A stretch of DNA of 13,999 nucleotides, taken from Virgibacillus_O xinjiangensis (lineage in GTDB: Bacteria; Bacillota; Bacilli; Bacillales; Amphibacillaceae). The stretch covers positions 1 through 13,999 of the forward strand of contig NZ_JBHRSA010000008.1 of NCBI RefSeq assembly GCF_042643145.1, written 5' to 3'. The notes beneath the pieces are model-generated. The model saw only the letters and a list, made by a program, of their open reading frames with translations. It ran no database searches and was not told the DNA's origin. Both the position numbers and the translations under genes were made by a program. Shown here in pieces: positions 5,884-12,443 of the stretch (position 1 is its first letter; every line of letters starts with the position of its first letter).

Positions 5884-7005
5884 TTGAAAATACACATTGT
5901 ACAAAAAGGGGATACATTATGGGAAATCTCCCAGCAATATGGCGTTGACTTTGAGCAGCTGAAGGATATGAATTCGCAGCTTTCCAGCCCTGATATGATC
6001 ATGCCAGGCATGAAAATAAAAATACCTGGCACTTCCAAAGCGGTAAAGAAGGACAATCAGCAAGCAAAAGAAACACAAAAGAAGGAAGTTCAAAAACCGG
6101 CGGTACAACCGCCACAGCAAGAAAAAGTGCAGAAGAGCCAGCCAGAGCAGCAACAACCGCTCCAGCAAACGGAACAGCCAAAACAAACGAAACCGAAGCA
6201 GCAGAAAGAAAAGACCGAACAGTTCCAGCATAAACAGCCCTCACAACATCCGTACAAGGATATTTCCGTCAAGCCTTTCCCTGTATTAAAAGAGGATGAT
6301 GAAAATGAGCCAAGCAATGTGAAACCACAAATGCCTGTGAAACCATTGCCTGAAAAGCAGCAGCAGCCACTGCCGGAATTTGACGTCAACAATTACATTT
6401 CAGTGGAGTTCCCTGAAATGCCAAAAGCCCCAGAAACAAAAATGGAAAAGCCGAAGAAAGAAGCCAATATGCATGAGATGCCTGCGAATAAAGGTGTGGA
6501 CCACACACAGCCTTCTATGCAGCCTTCCATGCCAATGGTACCGATGTGCTGCTATGTCGTACATCCTTGTCAGCCGCCGATGCCATTCCCGGTCATGGGC
6601 AGCCTCCCAGCGGGATTTAACCCTGAACAGCCTGTCTATGCCAATTTCCATCATCAGCACCCGATGGAGCCAATGAATATGGAATCGTATCATCCGCCAA
6701 TGGGACAGATGCACACTGGATTTCCGGCGCCACCCCAGGGACAGATGATGGAGCCACTAAGTGATGGTGGTTGCGGATGCCATGGCCCATCCTCTTTTCC
6801 ACCAGCCCCTCCATATCCGCAAAGGAATGAAGCTAGCAGCCAGCCATGGATGGGACCCGAGCCGACACCGCCAGCCGGTATGTATCCGCCAATACCACCA
6901 CTGCAGGCAACCGGATTTTCTTTTCCTGCTCCTCCCCCACATCCAGAATATAAGCCAGACCATCCTGAGGCCGGTCAAAAAAAAGATGATGAAACAAAAG
7001 AATAG
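5884..7005 (+). CDS. safA: SafA, LysM-containing spore coat/cortex morphogenetic protein
   Basis: SafA localises to the cortex-coat interface and organises the inner coat. The 373-residue product starts MKIHIVQKGDTLWEISQQYG, nearly matching B. subtilis SafA, with one LysM peptidoglycan-binding domain at about 2-48. Residues 54-120 are rich in Gln, Lys and Pro; the rest is Pro/Met/His-rich low-complexity sequence with Cys at 222-223, 229, 297 and 299. The TTG at 5884 is preferred because AGGAG (5871-5875) lies eight bases upstream and family members begin MKIHIVQKGD. The upstream in-frame ATG (5866) would put that site inside the gene. Family members also make a short C-terminal form from an internal start; I see no strong internal ribosome site. 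The low-complexity part diverges strongly from B. subtilis, as is usual. Confidence 0.92.
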   Translation: MKIHIVQKGDTLWEISQQYGVDFEQLKDMNSQLSSPDMIMPGMKIKIPGTSKAVKKDNQQAKETQKKEVQKPAVQPPQQEKVQKSQPEQQQPLQQTEQPKQTKPKQQKEKTEQFQHKQPSQHPYKDISVKPFPVLKEDDENEPSNVKPQMPVKPLPEKQQQPLPEFDVNNYISVEFPEMPKAPETKMEKPKKEANMHEMPANKGVDHTQPSMQPSMPMVPMCCYVVHPCQPPMPFPVMGSLPAGFNPEQPVYANFHHQHPMEPMNMESYHPPMGQMHTGFPAPPQGQMMEPLSDGGCGCHGPSSFPPAPPYPQRNEASSQPWMGPEPTPPAGMYPPIPPLQATGFSFPAPPPHPEYKPDHPEAGQKKDDETKE

Positions 7006-7013
7006 TCGGTGAC

Positions 7014-7038
7014 GAGACGGTTTCGTCTCTTTTTTTTT
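7014..7038 (+). terminator. Intrinsic terminator after safA
   Basis: GAGACG (7014-7019) pairs with CGTCTC (7024-7029) around GTTT and is followed directly by nine T residues (7030-7038). The stem is short but the T run is long, the classic rho-independent form. Confidence 0.88.
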
Positions 7039-7087
7039 GTTGAAATGGTCGTATGTTTCATTTTGTCTGTTGGAGGAAATAGATAAT

Positions 7088-7144
7088 GTGAGTAGGAAGA
7101 AACGGGAGTTGATTTGGACGAATGGTCGTTTGGTGGTAAACTGA
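7088..7144 (+). other. Possible small reading frame upstream of nadE
   Basis: A GTG at 7088 opens an 18-codon frame (MSRKKRELIWTNGRLVVN) ending at TGA 7142-7144. GGAGG (7072-7076) lies 11 bases upstream. An ATG at 7086 is followed immediately by TGA, so this ribosome site could also be feeding a start-stop. The spacing is slightly long and no convincing promoter lies between the safA terminator and this frame, so it may be chance. Confidence 0.2.
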
Positions 7145-7158
7145 TTTTAACATGCAGG

Positions 7159-7164
7159 TATAAT
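7159..7164 (+). promoter_or_regulatory. Probable -10 element of the nadE promoter
   Basis: A perfect TATAAT sits 20 bases before the nadE start and downstream of the safA terminator, so a promoter is expected here. The sequence 16-18 bases upstream (about 7135-7142, GGTAAACT) is a poor -35 and there is no TG extension, so the promoter would be weak or activator-dependent. Confidence 0.45.
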
Positions 7165-7183
7165 CGGAAGAGGAGAGATGATG

Positions 7184-7924
7184 ATGGAACAACAAGTGAA
7201 TGAGATTGTGGAATGGCTGCGTAATCAGGTGAAAGATGCTGGCTTGAATGGACTGGTAGTCGGTGTAAGCGGTGGTCTTGATTCTGCCGTAGTAGCCCAT
7301 TTAATTCAGCGGGCCTTTCCGGACAATTCTCTGGGTGTCAAAATGCCAATTCAGACAAGCACATCCAATTTAGATGACGCAGACCAGGCGATTTCAAGCT
7401 GCGGAATCGATTCATTGACTATTGACTTGACGGATACACATGAGGTGATGTACTCCCAAATCAAAAATAGTCTTATGGAAAAAAAAGAGTTCAGTGAAGA
7501 GAACGACCAGTTGGCAGGGGCAAATCTACGTGCCAGACTGCGTATGAGCACACTTTATACCATTGCGGCCAATTACAACTACCTAGTAGTTGGTACAGAT
7601 AATGCGGCTGAATGGTATACCGGTTACTTTACCAAGTATGGCGATGGTGGTGTGGATATTCTCCCGCTAGTGGAGTTTACAAAGGGTGAAGTAAGAGAAA
7701 TGGCCACCTTTCTCGGAGTGCCGGACCGCATTGTAAATAAAGTGCCAAGCGCCGATTTATGGGAAGATCAGACAGATGAAACAGAATTGGGCACCACCTA
7801 TGCGACAATCGATGCATACTTGAAAGGGGAAGAGGTTCCCGAAAAAGACAAAGAAATTATTGAAGCACAGCATCGAAAAACTGCGCATAAACGTGGAGAT
7901 GTCCCCCACTTCCACCGCAGCTGA
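7184..7924 (+). CDS. nadE: NAD synthetase, ammonia-dependent type
   Basis: The enzyme amidates nicotinate adenine dinucleotide to NAD with ATP and ammonia. The 246-residue protein is a stand-alone N-type ATP pyrophosphatase with no glutaminase domain. SGGLDS at 29-34 is the pyrophosphate loop. VVGTDNAAEW (135-144) with FTKYGDGGVDILPL (149-162) is the conserved substrate region, and PSADLWEDQTDETELG (188-203) is the C-terminal signature. It is about 25 residues shorter than the 272-residue B. subtilis NadE and looks like the shorter subfamily. Three ATGs occur in tandem (7178, 7181, 7184). The last is chosen because AGGAG (7171-7175) is eight bases before it, but either earlier one is possible. 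It stands alone between the safA terminator and the hairpin at 7985. Confidence 0.93.
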   Translation: MEQQVNEIVEWLRNQVKDAGLNGLVVGVSGGLDSAVVAHLIQRAFPDNSLGVKMPIQTSTSNLDDADQAISSCGIDSLTIDLTDTHEVMYSQIKNSLMEKKEFSEENDQLAGANLRARLRMSTLYTIAANYNYLVVGTDNAAEWYTGYFTKYGDGGVDILPLVEFTKGEVREMATFLGVPDRIVNKVPSADLWEDQTDETELGTTYATIDAYLKGEEVPEKDKEIIEAQHRKTAHKRGDVPHFHRS

Positions 7925-7977
7925 CGGAAAAGTCTGAAGTTCAACAAAGGAATATTTTGGTTATAACTGATTTTGCT

Positions 7978-7983
7978 TATAAT
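7978..7983 (+). promoter_or_regulatory. Possible -10 element upstream of the spore lipoprotein gene
   Basis: TATAAT (7978-7983) lies 43 bases before the lipoprotein start, but no good -35 for sigma A is seen 16-18 bases upstream (TTTTGG at 7955-7960). GAATATT (7950-7956) is a full match to a sigma-E -35, yet no CATA-type -10 lies at the right distance. A start from this -10 would fall near 7990, inside the 5' arm of the hairpin at 7985-8021. Confidence 0.3.
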
Positions 7984-7984
7984 T

Positions 7985-8022
7985 AAACCTCCCTTACCCA
8001 AACTATGGGTGAGGGAGGTTTT
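7985..8022 (+). terminator. Terminator-like hairpin whose 3' arm contains the next gene's ribosome binding site
   Basis: Bases 7985-7999 (AAACCTCCCTTACCC) pair with 8007-8021 (GGGTGAGGGAGGTTT), 15 pairs including one G-U, around a seven-base loop, ending in TTTTAT. The position 60 bases after nadE suits an nadE terminator. The 3' arm includes GAGGGAGG (8011-8018), which is the correctly spaced ribosome binding site of the GTG at 8026. On a read-through transcript the site would therefore be masked. Confidence 0.7.
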
Positions 8023-8025
8023 ATA

Positions 8026-8583
8026 GTGAAAAAATTGATTGTATCATCAGTTGTATTATATATAGGCCTGCTAAGCGGATGTGCAGGCGATCCAGCAGAA
8101 AATGAGAACGCGGAGGGGGTGGAAAGTCAGCCGATACGCTATGATGCACAAGGCGAAAACAGCCAAAAGATGGAGAATGAGGAATCCATCGGGAAAGAAG
8201 GGCCGAAAGGGTATCCACAGCAATATCAGGACCGAGCAAATTCTTCTGAGTATGAAAACGGGTATTCAGATCCCTATACCGATGAGGAGACAAAGAGAAT
8301 CGCAGAAAAGTTGAAGGAACTTGAAGGTATCGTGGGGGCACAGGTGGAAACAACGGATGATCGCCTTTTTATCGCGCTTCAGCTGAAAGAGCACACGGAC
8401 CCGGACAAACCCGGTCAAATCGAAGAACAGGTGAGATCTATGGTTCCTGAAACAGGGAAACAGGTAATTATCTTTACAGATAGAGCACATTGGGACCGTA
8501 TGAAGAGCTTAGACAGCCGAGGGACAAGTGGGGAGGATACCAATGACCTCTTCGATGAATATGAATTTCCTCAGGAGGACTAA
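8026..8583 (+). CDS. YhcN/YlaJ-family spore lipoprotein (CoxA-like by position)
   Basis: The 185-residue protein begins with a lipoprotein signal (MKKLIVSSVVLYIGLLSGC) whose lipobox LLSGC places the lipidated Cys at 19. A charged, Glu/Gln-rich linker follows to about 80. The family domain, about 82-162, contains SDPYTDEETKRIAEKL, a VGAQVETTDDRLFIALQL stretch and the VIIFTDRAHWDRM end typical of YhcN/YlaJ proteins, which are made during sporulation. In B. subtilis the family member CoxA (cortex-associated) lies between safA and yrbC, which is this position, so this is probably its counterpart. The GTG at 8026 is chosen because it starts the signal peptide and GAGGGAGG lies seven bases upstream; the earlier ATG at 8005 would add MGEGGFI before the signal and lies in the hairpin loop. 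Exact function is unknown. Confidence 0.87.
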   Translation: MKKLIVSSVVLYIGLLSGCAGDPAENENAEGVESQPIRYDAQGENSQKMENEESIGKEGPKGYPQQYQDRANSSEYENGYSDPYTDEETKRIAEKLKELEGIVGAQVETTDDRLFIALQLKEHTDPDKPGQIEEQVRSMVPETGKQVIIFTDRAHWDRMKSLDSRGTSGEDTNDLFDEYEFPQED

Positions 8584-8586
8584 TCC

Positions 8587-8615
8587 TTTAAAACTCTTCC
8601 TTTTTTTGTTATAGT
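8587..8615 (+). promoter_or_regulatory. Sigma-A extended -10 promoter for yebC
   Basis: TTTAAA (8587-8592) and TATAGT (8610-8615) are separated by 17 bases, with TG at 8607-8608 giving an extended -10. The -35 overlaps the region just after the lipoprotein stop. No strong terminator separates the two genes, so some read-through is possible. Confidence 0.6.
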
Positions 8616-8649
8616 TTAAAAAGGAAATTGTAGAGAGAGGGGAATGTCC

Positions 8650-9378
8650 ATGGCTGGCCATTCTAAATGGAAGAATATACAGAGAAGAAAGAATGCACAA
8701 GATGCGAAAAAAGGTAAAGTGTTCATGAGGCATGCAAAAGATATATATATTGCGGCGAAACAAGGGGGAGGAGACCCTGACACCAATCCCGCACTGCGAA
8801 CAGCTATTGAGAAGGCGAAAGCAGATAACATGCCTAATGATAATATTGATCGCAACATCAAAAAAGCTACAGGTACCCTGGATGGTGCGAGTTATGAAGA
8901 AATCACCTATGAAGGTTATGGACCGGGTGGCGTCGCTGTAATCGTCAATGTTCTTACAGACAATAAGAATAGAACTGCAGCAGAAGTAAGGCATGCCTTT
9001 AAGAAAAATAATGGCAATCTAGGTGAAAACGGTAGTGTTTCCTTCATGTTCGACCGGAAAGGATATATCGTCATTCTTGATGAAGAAGGTGTCAATGAGG
9101 ATGAACTTACTCTGGAAGCACTTGAAGGCGGTGCAGAAGATCTTGTGCCAGTAGAAGGTGCATTTGAGATATATACAGAACCGGAGAGTTTCCAGCAGGT
9201 TGTGGATCATTTGACAGACAGCGGATATACCATTGAAGACAGTGAAGTGACCTTATTCCCTCAAACATACAGCCAACCCAGCGAAAAAGACGCTGAAAAT
9301 ATGAACAAATTGATTGAACAGCTGGAAGAGAGTGAAGATGTCCAAGATATCCATCATAATTTCCAGGAGACCGATTAA
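8650..9378 (+). CDS. yebC: YebC/PmpR/TACO1-family protein
   Basis: The 242-residue protein (B. subtilis YrbC family) starts with the signature MAGHSKWKNIQRRKNAQDAKKGK and continues with DPDTNPALRTAIEKAKADNMP and YEGYGPGGVAVIV, all diagnostic. Members have been described both as transcription regulators and as ribosome-associated factors that relieve stalling on proline-rich sequence; which applies here cannot be seen. The ATG at 8650 is preferred to that at 8644 because the AGGGG at 8638-8642 is seven bases before it and the family begins MAGHSKW. It is monocistronic, between its own promoter and a terminator. Confidence 0.96.
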   Translation: MAGHSKWKNIQRRKNAQDAKKGKVFMRHAKDIYIAAKQGGGDPDTNPALRTAIEKAKADNMPNDNIDRNIKKATGTLDGASYEEITYEGYGPGGVAVIVNVLTDNKNRTAAEVRHAFKKNNGNLGENGSVSFMFDRKGYIVILDEEGVNEDELTLEALEGGAEDLVPVEGAFEIYTEPESFQQVVDHLTDSGYTIEDSEVTLFPQTYSQPSEKDAENMNKLIEQLEESEDVQDIHHNFQETD

Positions 9379-9399
9379 TTGAACATGGCATTTATGAGC

Positions 9400-9435
9400 A
9401 GCTTCTATTTCCTAGATGGGAAATGGAAGCTTTTT
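9400..9435 (+). terminator. Intrinsic terminator after yebC
   Basis: AGCTTCTATTTCC (9400-9412) pairs with GGAAATGGAAGCT (9419-9431), 13 pairs with one G-U, loop TAGATG, and runs into TTTTT (9431-9435). It lies 22 bases after the yebC stop. Confidence 0.88.
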
Positions 9436-9490
9436 ATACGGAGGCTCGGCTGCGGGAAGTGACCTGTCACTAAGCTGGGGTCTATGCAGT

Positions 9491-9519
9491 TTTCTAAAAG
9501 CATGGGTATATGCTAAAAT
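9491..9519 (+). promoter_or_regulatory. Probable promoter for the ruvA-ruvB-queA-tgt-yajC run
   Basis: TGCTAAAAT (9511-9519) is an extended -10 (TGn plus TAAAAT). TTTCTA (9491-9496) is a weak -35 at 17-base spacing. It lies between the yebC terminator and ruvA. I see no LexA/DinR SOS box (GAAC-N4-GTTC) in 9379-9547, unlike the SOS-regulated ruvAB of B. subtilis. Another short inverted repeat (AGTGA/TCACT, 9458-9471) lies just upstream. Confidence 0.5.
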
Positions 9520-9547
9520 GGTTGAAGATGGCAAAGGAGTAAGTATA

Positions 9548-10165
9548 ATGATTGCATATATAAAGGGGAAACTCGTCCAGATTTTGGATGAAGCAGTAAT
9601 TGTGGATGTTCAAGGAATTGGTTATGAAATTTTCTGTGCCAATCCATTTGCCTTTCAGGATTCATTTGGGAAAGAGGTGCAAATCGATACATATCATCAT
9701 GTGAGGGAAGATGCCCATATCCTGTATGGTTTCAAAAAGGCAGCAGAAAAGTATTTATTCACGAAACTGATATCAGTGTCCGGAATCGGCCCGAAAGGTG
9801 CACTAGGCATCTTATCTTCCGTCGATGCAGCTGGTTTTGCAGCTGCAATTGAGAGAGAGGATGAAAAGTTCCTTACCGGATTTCCTGGTGTAGGCAAGAA
9901 GACAGCCAGACAGATGATTCTTGATTTGAAAGGAAAACTCACCGATTTGGTAGTATCACAGCAGGATATGCCTGTGGATGAACCAAAAGATTATGACCGG
10001 CCGGATAACAACACATTACTCGACGAAGCCTGTGAGGCCTTACGAGCACTTGGCTATTCGGAGAAAGAGTTAAGGAGTATCCGACCAGAGCTGCAGAAAG
10101 AGAAGTCAGCAGGTACAGATGAACTGATCAGGAAGGCCCTGTCCTTGCTGATGAAAAATAGATAG
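9548..10165 (+). CDS. ruvA: Holliday junction helicase subunit RuvA
   Basis: RuvA binds four-way junctions and loads the RuvB motor for branch migration. The 205-residue product begins MIAYIKGKLV and has an OB-fold domain (1-62), two helix-hairpin-helix motifs (about 72-91, LISVSGIGPKGALGIL, and 107-126, LTGFPGVGKKTARQM), an acidic linker, and the C-terminal domain III (about 156-205) that contacts RuvB. The ATG at 9548 is chosen because AAAGGAG (9533-9539) lies eight bases upstream; the frame is open back to 9416, but that extension has no family similarity and crosses the promoter. It is the first gene of the downstream operon. Confidence 0.97.
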   Translation: MIAYIKGKLVQILDEAVIVDVQGIGYEIFCANPFAFQDSFGKEVQIDTYHHVREDAHILYGFKKAAEKYLFTKLISVSGIGPKGALGILSSVDAAGFAAAIEREDEKFLTGFPGVGKKTARQMILDLKGKLTDLVVSQQDMPVDEPKDYDRPDNNTLLDEACEALRALGYSEKELRSIRPELQKEKSAGTDELIRKALSLLMKNR

Positions 10166-10176
10166 GGGGGAGAATG

Positions 10177-11184
10177 ATGGAAGAGCGCATGGTAACAGGT
10201 GAATTACATGGTGACGAAACCTCCATAGAACTTAGCCTTCGACCCGAAAGATTGGAACAATATATTGGACAAAAAAATGCCAAGGAGAATCTTCGAATTT
10301 TTATCCAAGCGGCTAAAATGAGGGAAGAACCCCTTGACCATGTCCTCCTCTTTGGCCCTCCAGGATTGGGGAAGACCACCCTTGCAGGAATCATTGCCAA
10401 TGAAATGGGCGTACAATTCCGTACCACCTCAGGTCCAGCGGTTGAAAGGGCCGGAGACCTCGCTGCCATACTTTCCTCCTTGGAACCGGGTGATGTCCTG
10501 TTCATTGATGAAATCCATCGGCTTCCCAGGTCTGTTGAAGAAGTTCTATACCCAGCCATGGAAGATTTCTTCCTCGATATCGTCATCGGCACGGGTCCCA
10601 GTGCCCGTTCGGTCCGCATCGATCTTCCTCCTTTCACCCTTGTAGGGGCTACGACAAGATCAGGTCTGCTATCAGCACCGCTAAGAGACCGTTTCGGTGT
10701 GTTGAGCAGACTAGAGTTTTATGAAACAGAGGACTTATGTTCCATTGTGGAACGAACGGCTGAGATTTTTGAAACAGAAATAACGGAGGAGGCTGCCTTG
10801 GAGGTGGCCCGCCGCTCAAGGGGGACCCCAAGGATTGCCAACAGGCTGTTGAAGAGAATCAGAGATCTTTCCCAGGTAAAAGGGGAGAAGGCGATAACAC
10901 TGGAAACAACCGGGCATGCATTGAAGATGCTGCAAGTGGATAAAGAGGGGCTGGACCACATTGATCATAAACTCTTAAGAGGGATTATTGACGGCTTCCG
11001 TGGAGGGCCGGTCGGCCTCGATACCATAGCGGCTACCATCGGAGAAGAATCACAGACCATTGAGGATGTCTATGAGCCTTACTTGCTTCAGCTAGGGTTT
11101 ATACAGCGGACTCCGCGAGGGAGAGTAGCTACAGCCAAAGCATATCACCATTTTGGTTTGAAGACAGAGGATGAATCATCATGA
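10177..11184 (+). CDS. ruvB: Holliday junction branch-migration ATPase RuvB
   Basis: The 335-residue AAA+ motor forms hexameric rings on both sides of RuvA-bound junctions. Walker A GPPGLGKT is at 60-67, Walker B DEIH at 111-114, sensor 1 in GATTR at 157-161, and the arginine-finger region RDRFG at 170-174. The winged-helix DNA-binding domain is at the C-terminus (GLDTIAATIGEESQTIEDVYEP onward). The ATG at 10177 aligns with the B. subtilis start (MDER/MEER) and is six bases from the G-run 10165-10170; the ATG at 10174 is too close. The stop overlaps the next gene's ATG by four bases. Confidence 0.98.
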   Translation: MEERMVTGELHGDETSIELSLRPERLEQYIGQKNAKENLRIFIQAAKMREEPLDHVLLFGPPGLGKTTLAGIIANEMGVQFRTTSGPAVERAGDLAAILSSLEPGDVLFIDEIHRLPRSVEEVLYPAMEDFFLDIVIGTGPSARSVRIDLPPFTLVGATTRSGLLSAPLRDRFGVLSRLEFYETEDLCSIVERTAEIFETEITEEAALEVARRSRGTPRIANRLLKRIRDLSQVKGEKAITLETTGHALKMLQVDKEGLDHIDHKLLRGIIDGFRGGPVGLDTIAATIGEESQTIEDVYEPYLLQLGFIQRTPRGRVATAKAYHHFGLKTEDESS

Positions 11185-11378
11185 ACATCAGCAAAATTTT
11201 CATCCTGCTCGGCATCGTCTTTCTGCTGATCGGATTTCTGTGGTCATTCATAGGAAAGCTCCCAGGAGATATCAGCTTTCGTCGGGGCAACTTTTCTTTT
11301 CATTTCCCGATCATGACTTCCATCGTGGTCAGTATCATACTTTCCTTGATATTTTTTATTATAGGAAGGTTTCGCTAA
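11181..11378 (+). CDS. DUF2905-family small membrane protein
   Basis: The 65-residue protein has two membrane helices (about 5-24 and 44-62) joined by a loop with the conserved GKLPGDISFRRGNFSFHFP segment, which marks the DUF2905 family of uncharacterised bacterial inner-membrane proteins. Its ATG overlaps the ruvB stop (ATGA), so it is probably translationally coupled to ruvB. It lies between ruvB and queA, where B. subtilis has no gene. No function is known, and the neighbourhood does not reveal one: ruvAB acts on DNA and queA on tRNA. Confidence 0.85.
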   Translation: MNISKIFILLGIVFLLIGFLWSFIGKLPGDISFRRGNFSFHFPIMTSIVVSIILSLIFFIIGRFR

Positions 11379-11399
11379 GACAGAAGAAGGAGTAATTAC

Positions 11400-12428
11400 A
11401 TGAATATAGAAGATTTTGATTTTGACCTACCAGAAGAATTGATAGCTCAAACCCCCTTGAAAGATCGGACAGCGTCCCGTCTTCTTGTTCTCAATAGAGA
11501 TAACGGTGAAATTCAGCATAGGCGCTTTCCGGATATAAAGCAGTTTCTCAAGCCGGGAGATTGTCTTGTATTGAATGACACCAGAGTACTGCCTGCGCGC
11601 CTTTATGGGATCAAGGAAGATACTGGTGCGAAAGTGGAAATCCTACTGTTGCACCAACAGGAAGGTGATGCTTGGGAAGTCCTGGCCAAACCGGCAAAAA
11701 AGGTGAAAACGGGCAGCGTTCTATCGTTCGGAGATGGAACACTCAAGGCAAAATGCATAGGAACCAAGGAACATGGCGGCAGGGTTCTCGAATTTTTCTA
11801 TGACGGCATCTTTTACGAAGTATTGGACCAACTTGGAGAAATGCCGCTCCCACCCTACATTAAAGAGCAACTTCCTGAAAAGGAAAGATATCAGACGGTG
11901 TATGCAAAAGAGGAAGGATCTGCCGCGGCACCTACGGCAGGTTTGCATTTTACTACGGAGCTTTTGCAGGAAATCAAGGAGATGGGGGTAGAGATAGCCT
12001 TCATTACCTTGCATGTAGGGCTCGGAACTTTCCGGCCTGTCAGCGTCGAAAATATTCATGAACATAAGATGCATGCAGAGTTCTATCATATGTCCCAACA
12101 TACTGCAGAAAAGCTCTCCAGGATACGGAAGGACAATGGTAGGATCATTTCTGTTGGTACGACGTCTACCAGGACGTTGGAAACGATTGTCCGTGATAAT
12201 GAAGGAGAGTTCCGGGAAGCCAGTGGGTGGACAGATATTTTTATCTACCCGCCGTATGAATTCAAAGCAGTAGACGGTCTGATTACAAATTTCCACCTGC
12301 CGAAGTCTACACTGATCATGTTAGTTAGTGCTTTGACAGACAGGGAAACCATACTGGATGCATATAACGAGGCTGTGAGGGAAAGATATAGATTCTTCAG
12401 TTTCGGCGATGCTATGCTAATTTTATAA
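11400..12428 (+). CDS. queA: S-adenosylmethionine:tRNA ribosyltransferase-isomerase QueA
   Basis: QueA transfers and rearranges the ribosyl group of SAM onto preQ1 at the tRNA wobble position, forming epoxyqueuosine. The 342-residue product has the family length and signatures: LNDTRVLPARL (58-68), GSAAAPTAGLHFT (173-185), LHVGLGTFRPV (204-214), SVGTTSTRTLE (251-261) and TNFHLPKST (296-304). AAGGAG (11387-11392) gives a well-spaced start. It is followed after 15 bases by tgt, the preceding step in the same pathway. Confidence 0.98.
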   Translation: MNIEDFDFDLPEELIAQTPLKDRTASRLLVLNRDNGEIQHRRFPDIKQFLKPGDCLVLNDTRVLPARLYGIKEDTGAKVEILLLHQQEGDAWEVLAKPAKKVKTGSVLSFGDGTLKAKCIGTKEHGGRVLEFFYDGIFYEVLDQLGEMPLPPYIKEQLPEKERYQTVYAKEEGSAAAPTAGLHFTTELLQEIKEMGVEIAFITLHVGLGTFRPVSVENIHEHKMHAEFYHMSQHTAEKLSRIRKDNGRIISVGTTSTRTLETIVRDNEGEFREASGWTDIFIYPPYEFKAVDGLITNFHLPKSTLIMLVSALTDRETILDAYNEAVRERYRFFSFGDAMLIL

Positions 12429-12443
12429 TAAAGGACGAAGGTT

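Noticed and set aside
5917..6978. Several reverse-strand frames, some Leu-, Trp- or Cys-rich, opposite safA.
   Set aside because: They are mirror effects of the Gln/Pro/Met-rich codons of safA, with no family resemblance or ribosome sites.
8596..8626. TTCCTTTTT/AAAAAGGAA inverted repeat after the spore lipoprotein gene as a terminator.
   Set aside because: The stem is almost all A-T with a 12-base loop and no T run after it, and it overlaps a good extended -10 promoter.
9416..9547. A 44-codon N-terminal extension in frame with ruvA.
   Set aside because: RuvA proteins begin MIAYIKGK-like at 9548, a good ribosome site lies before that ATG, and the extension covers the yebC terminator and the likely promoter.
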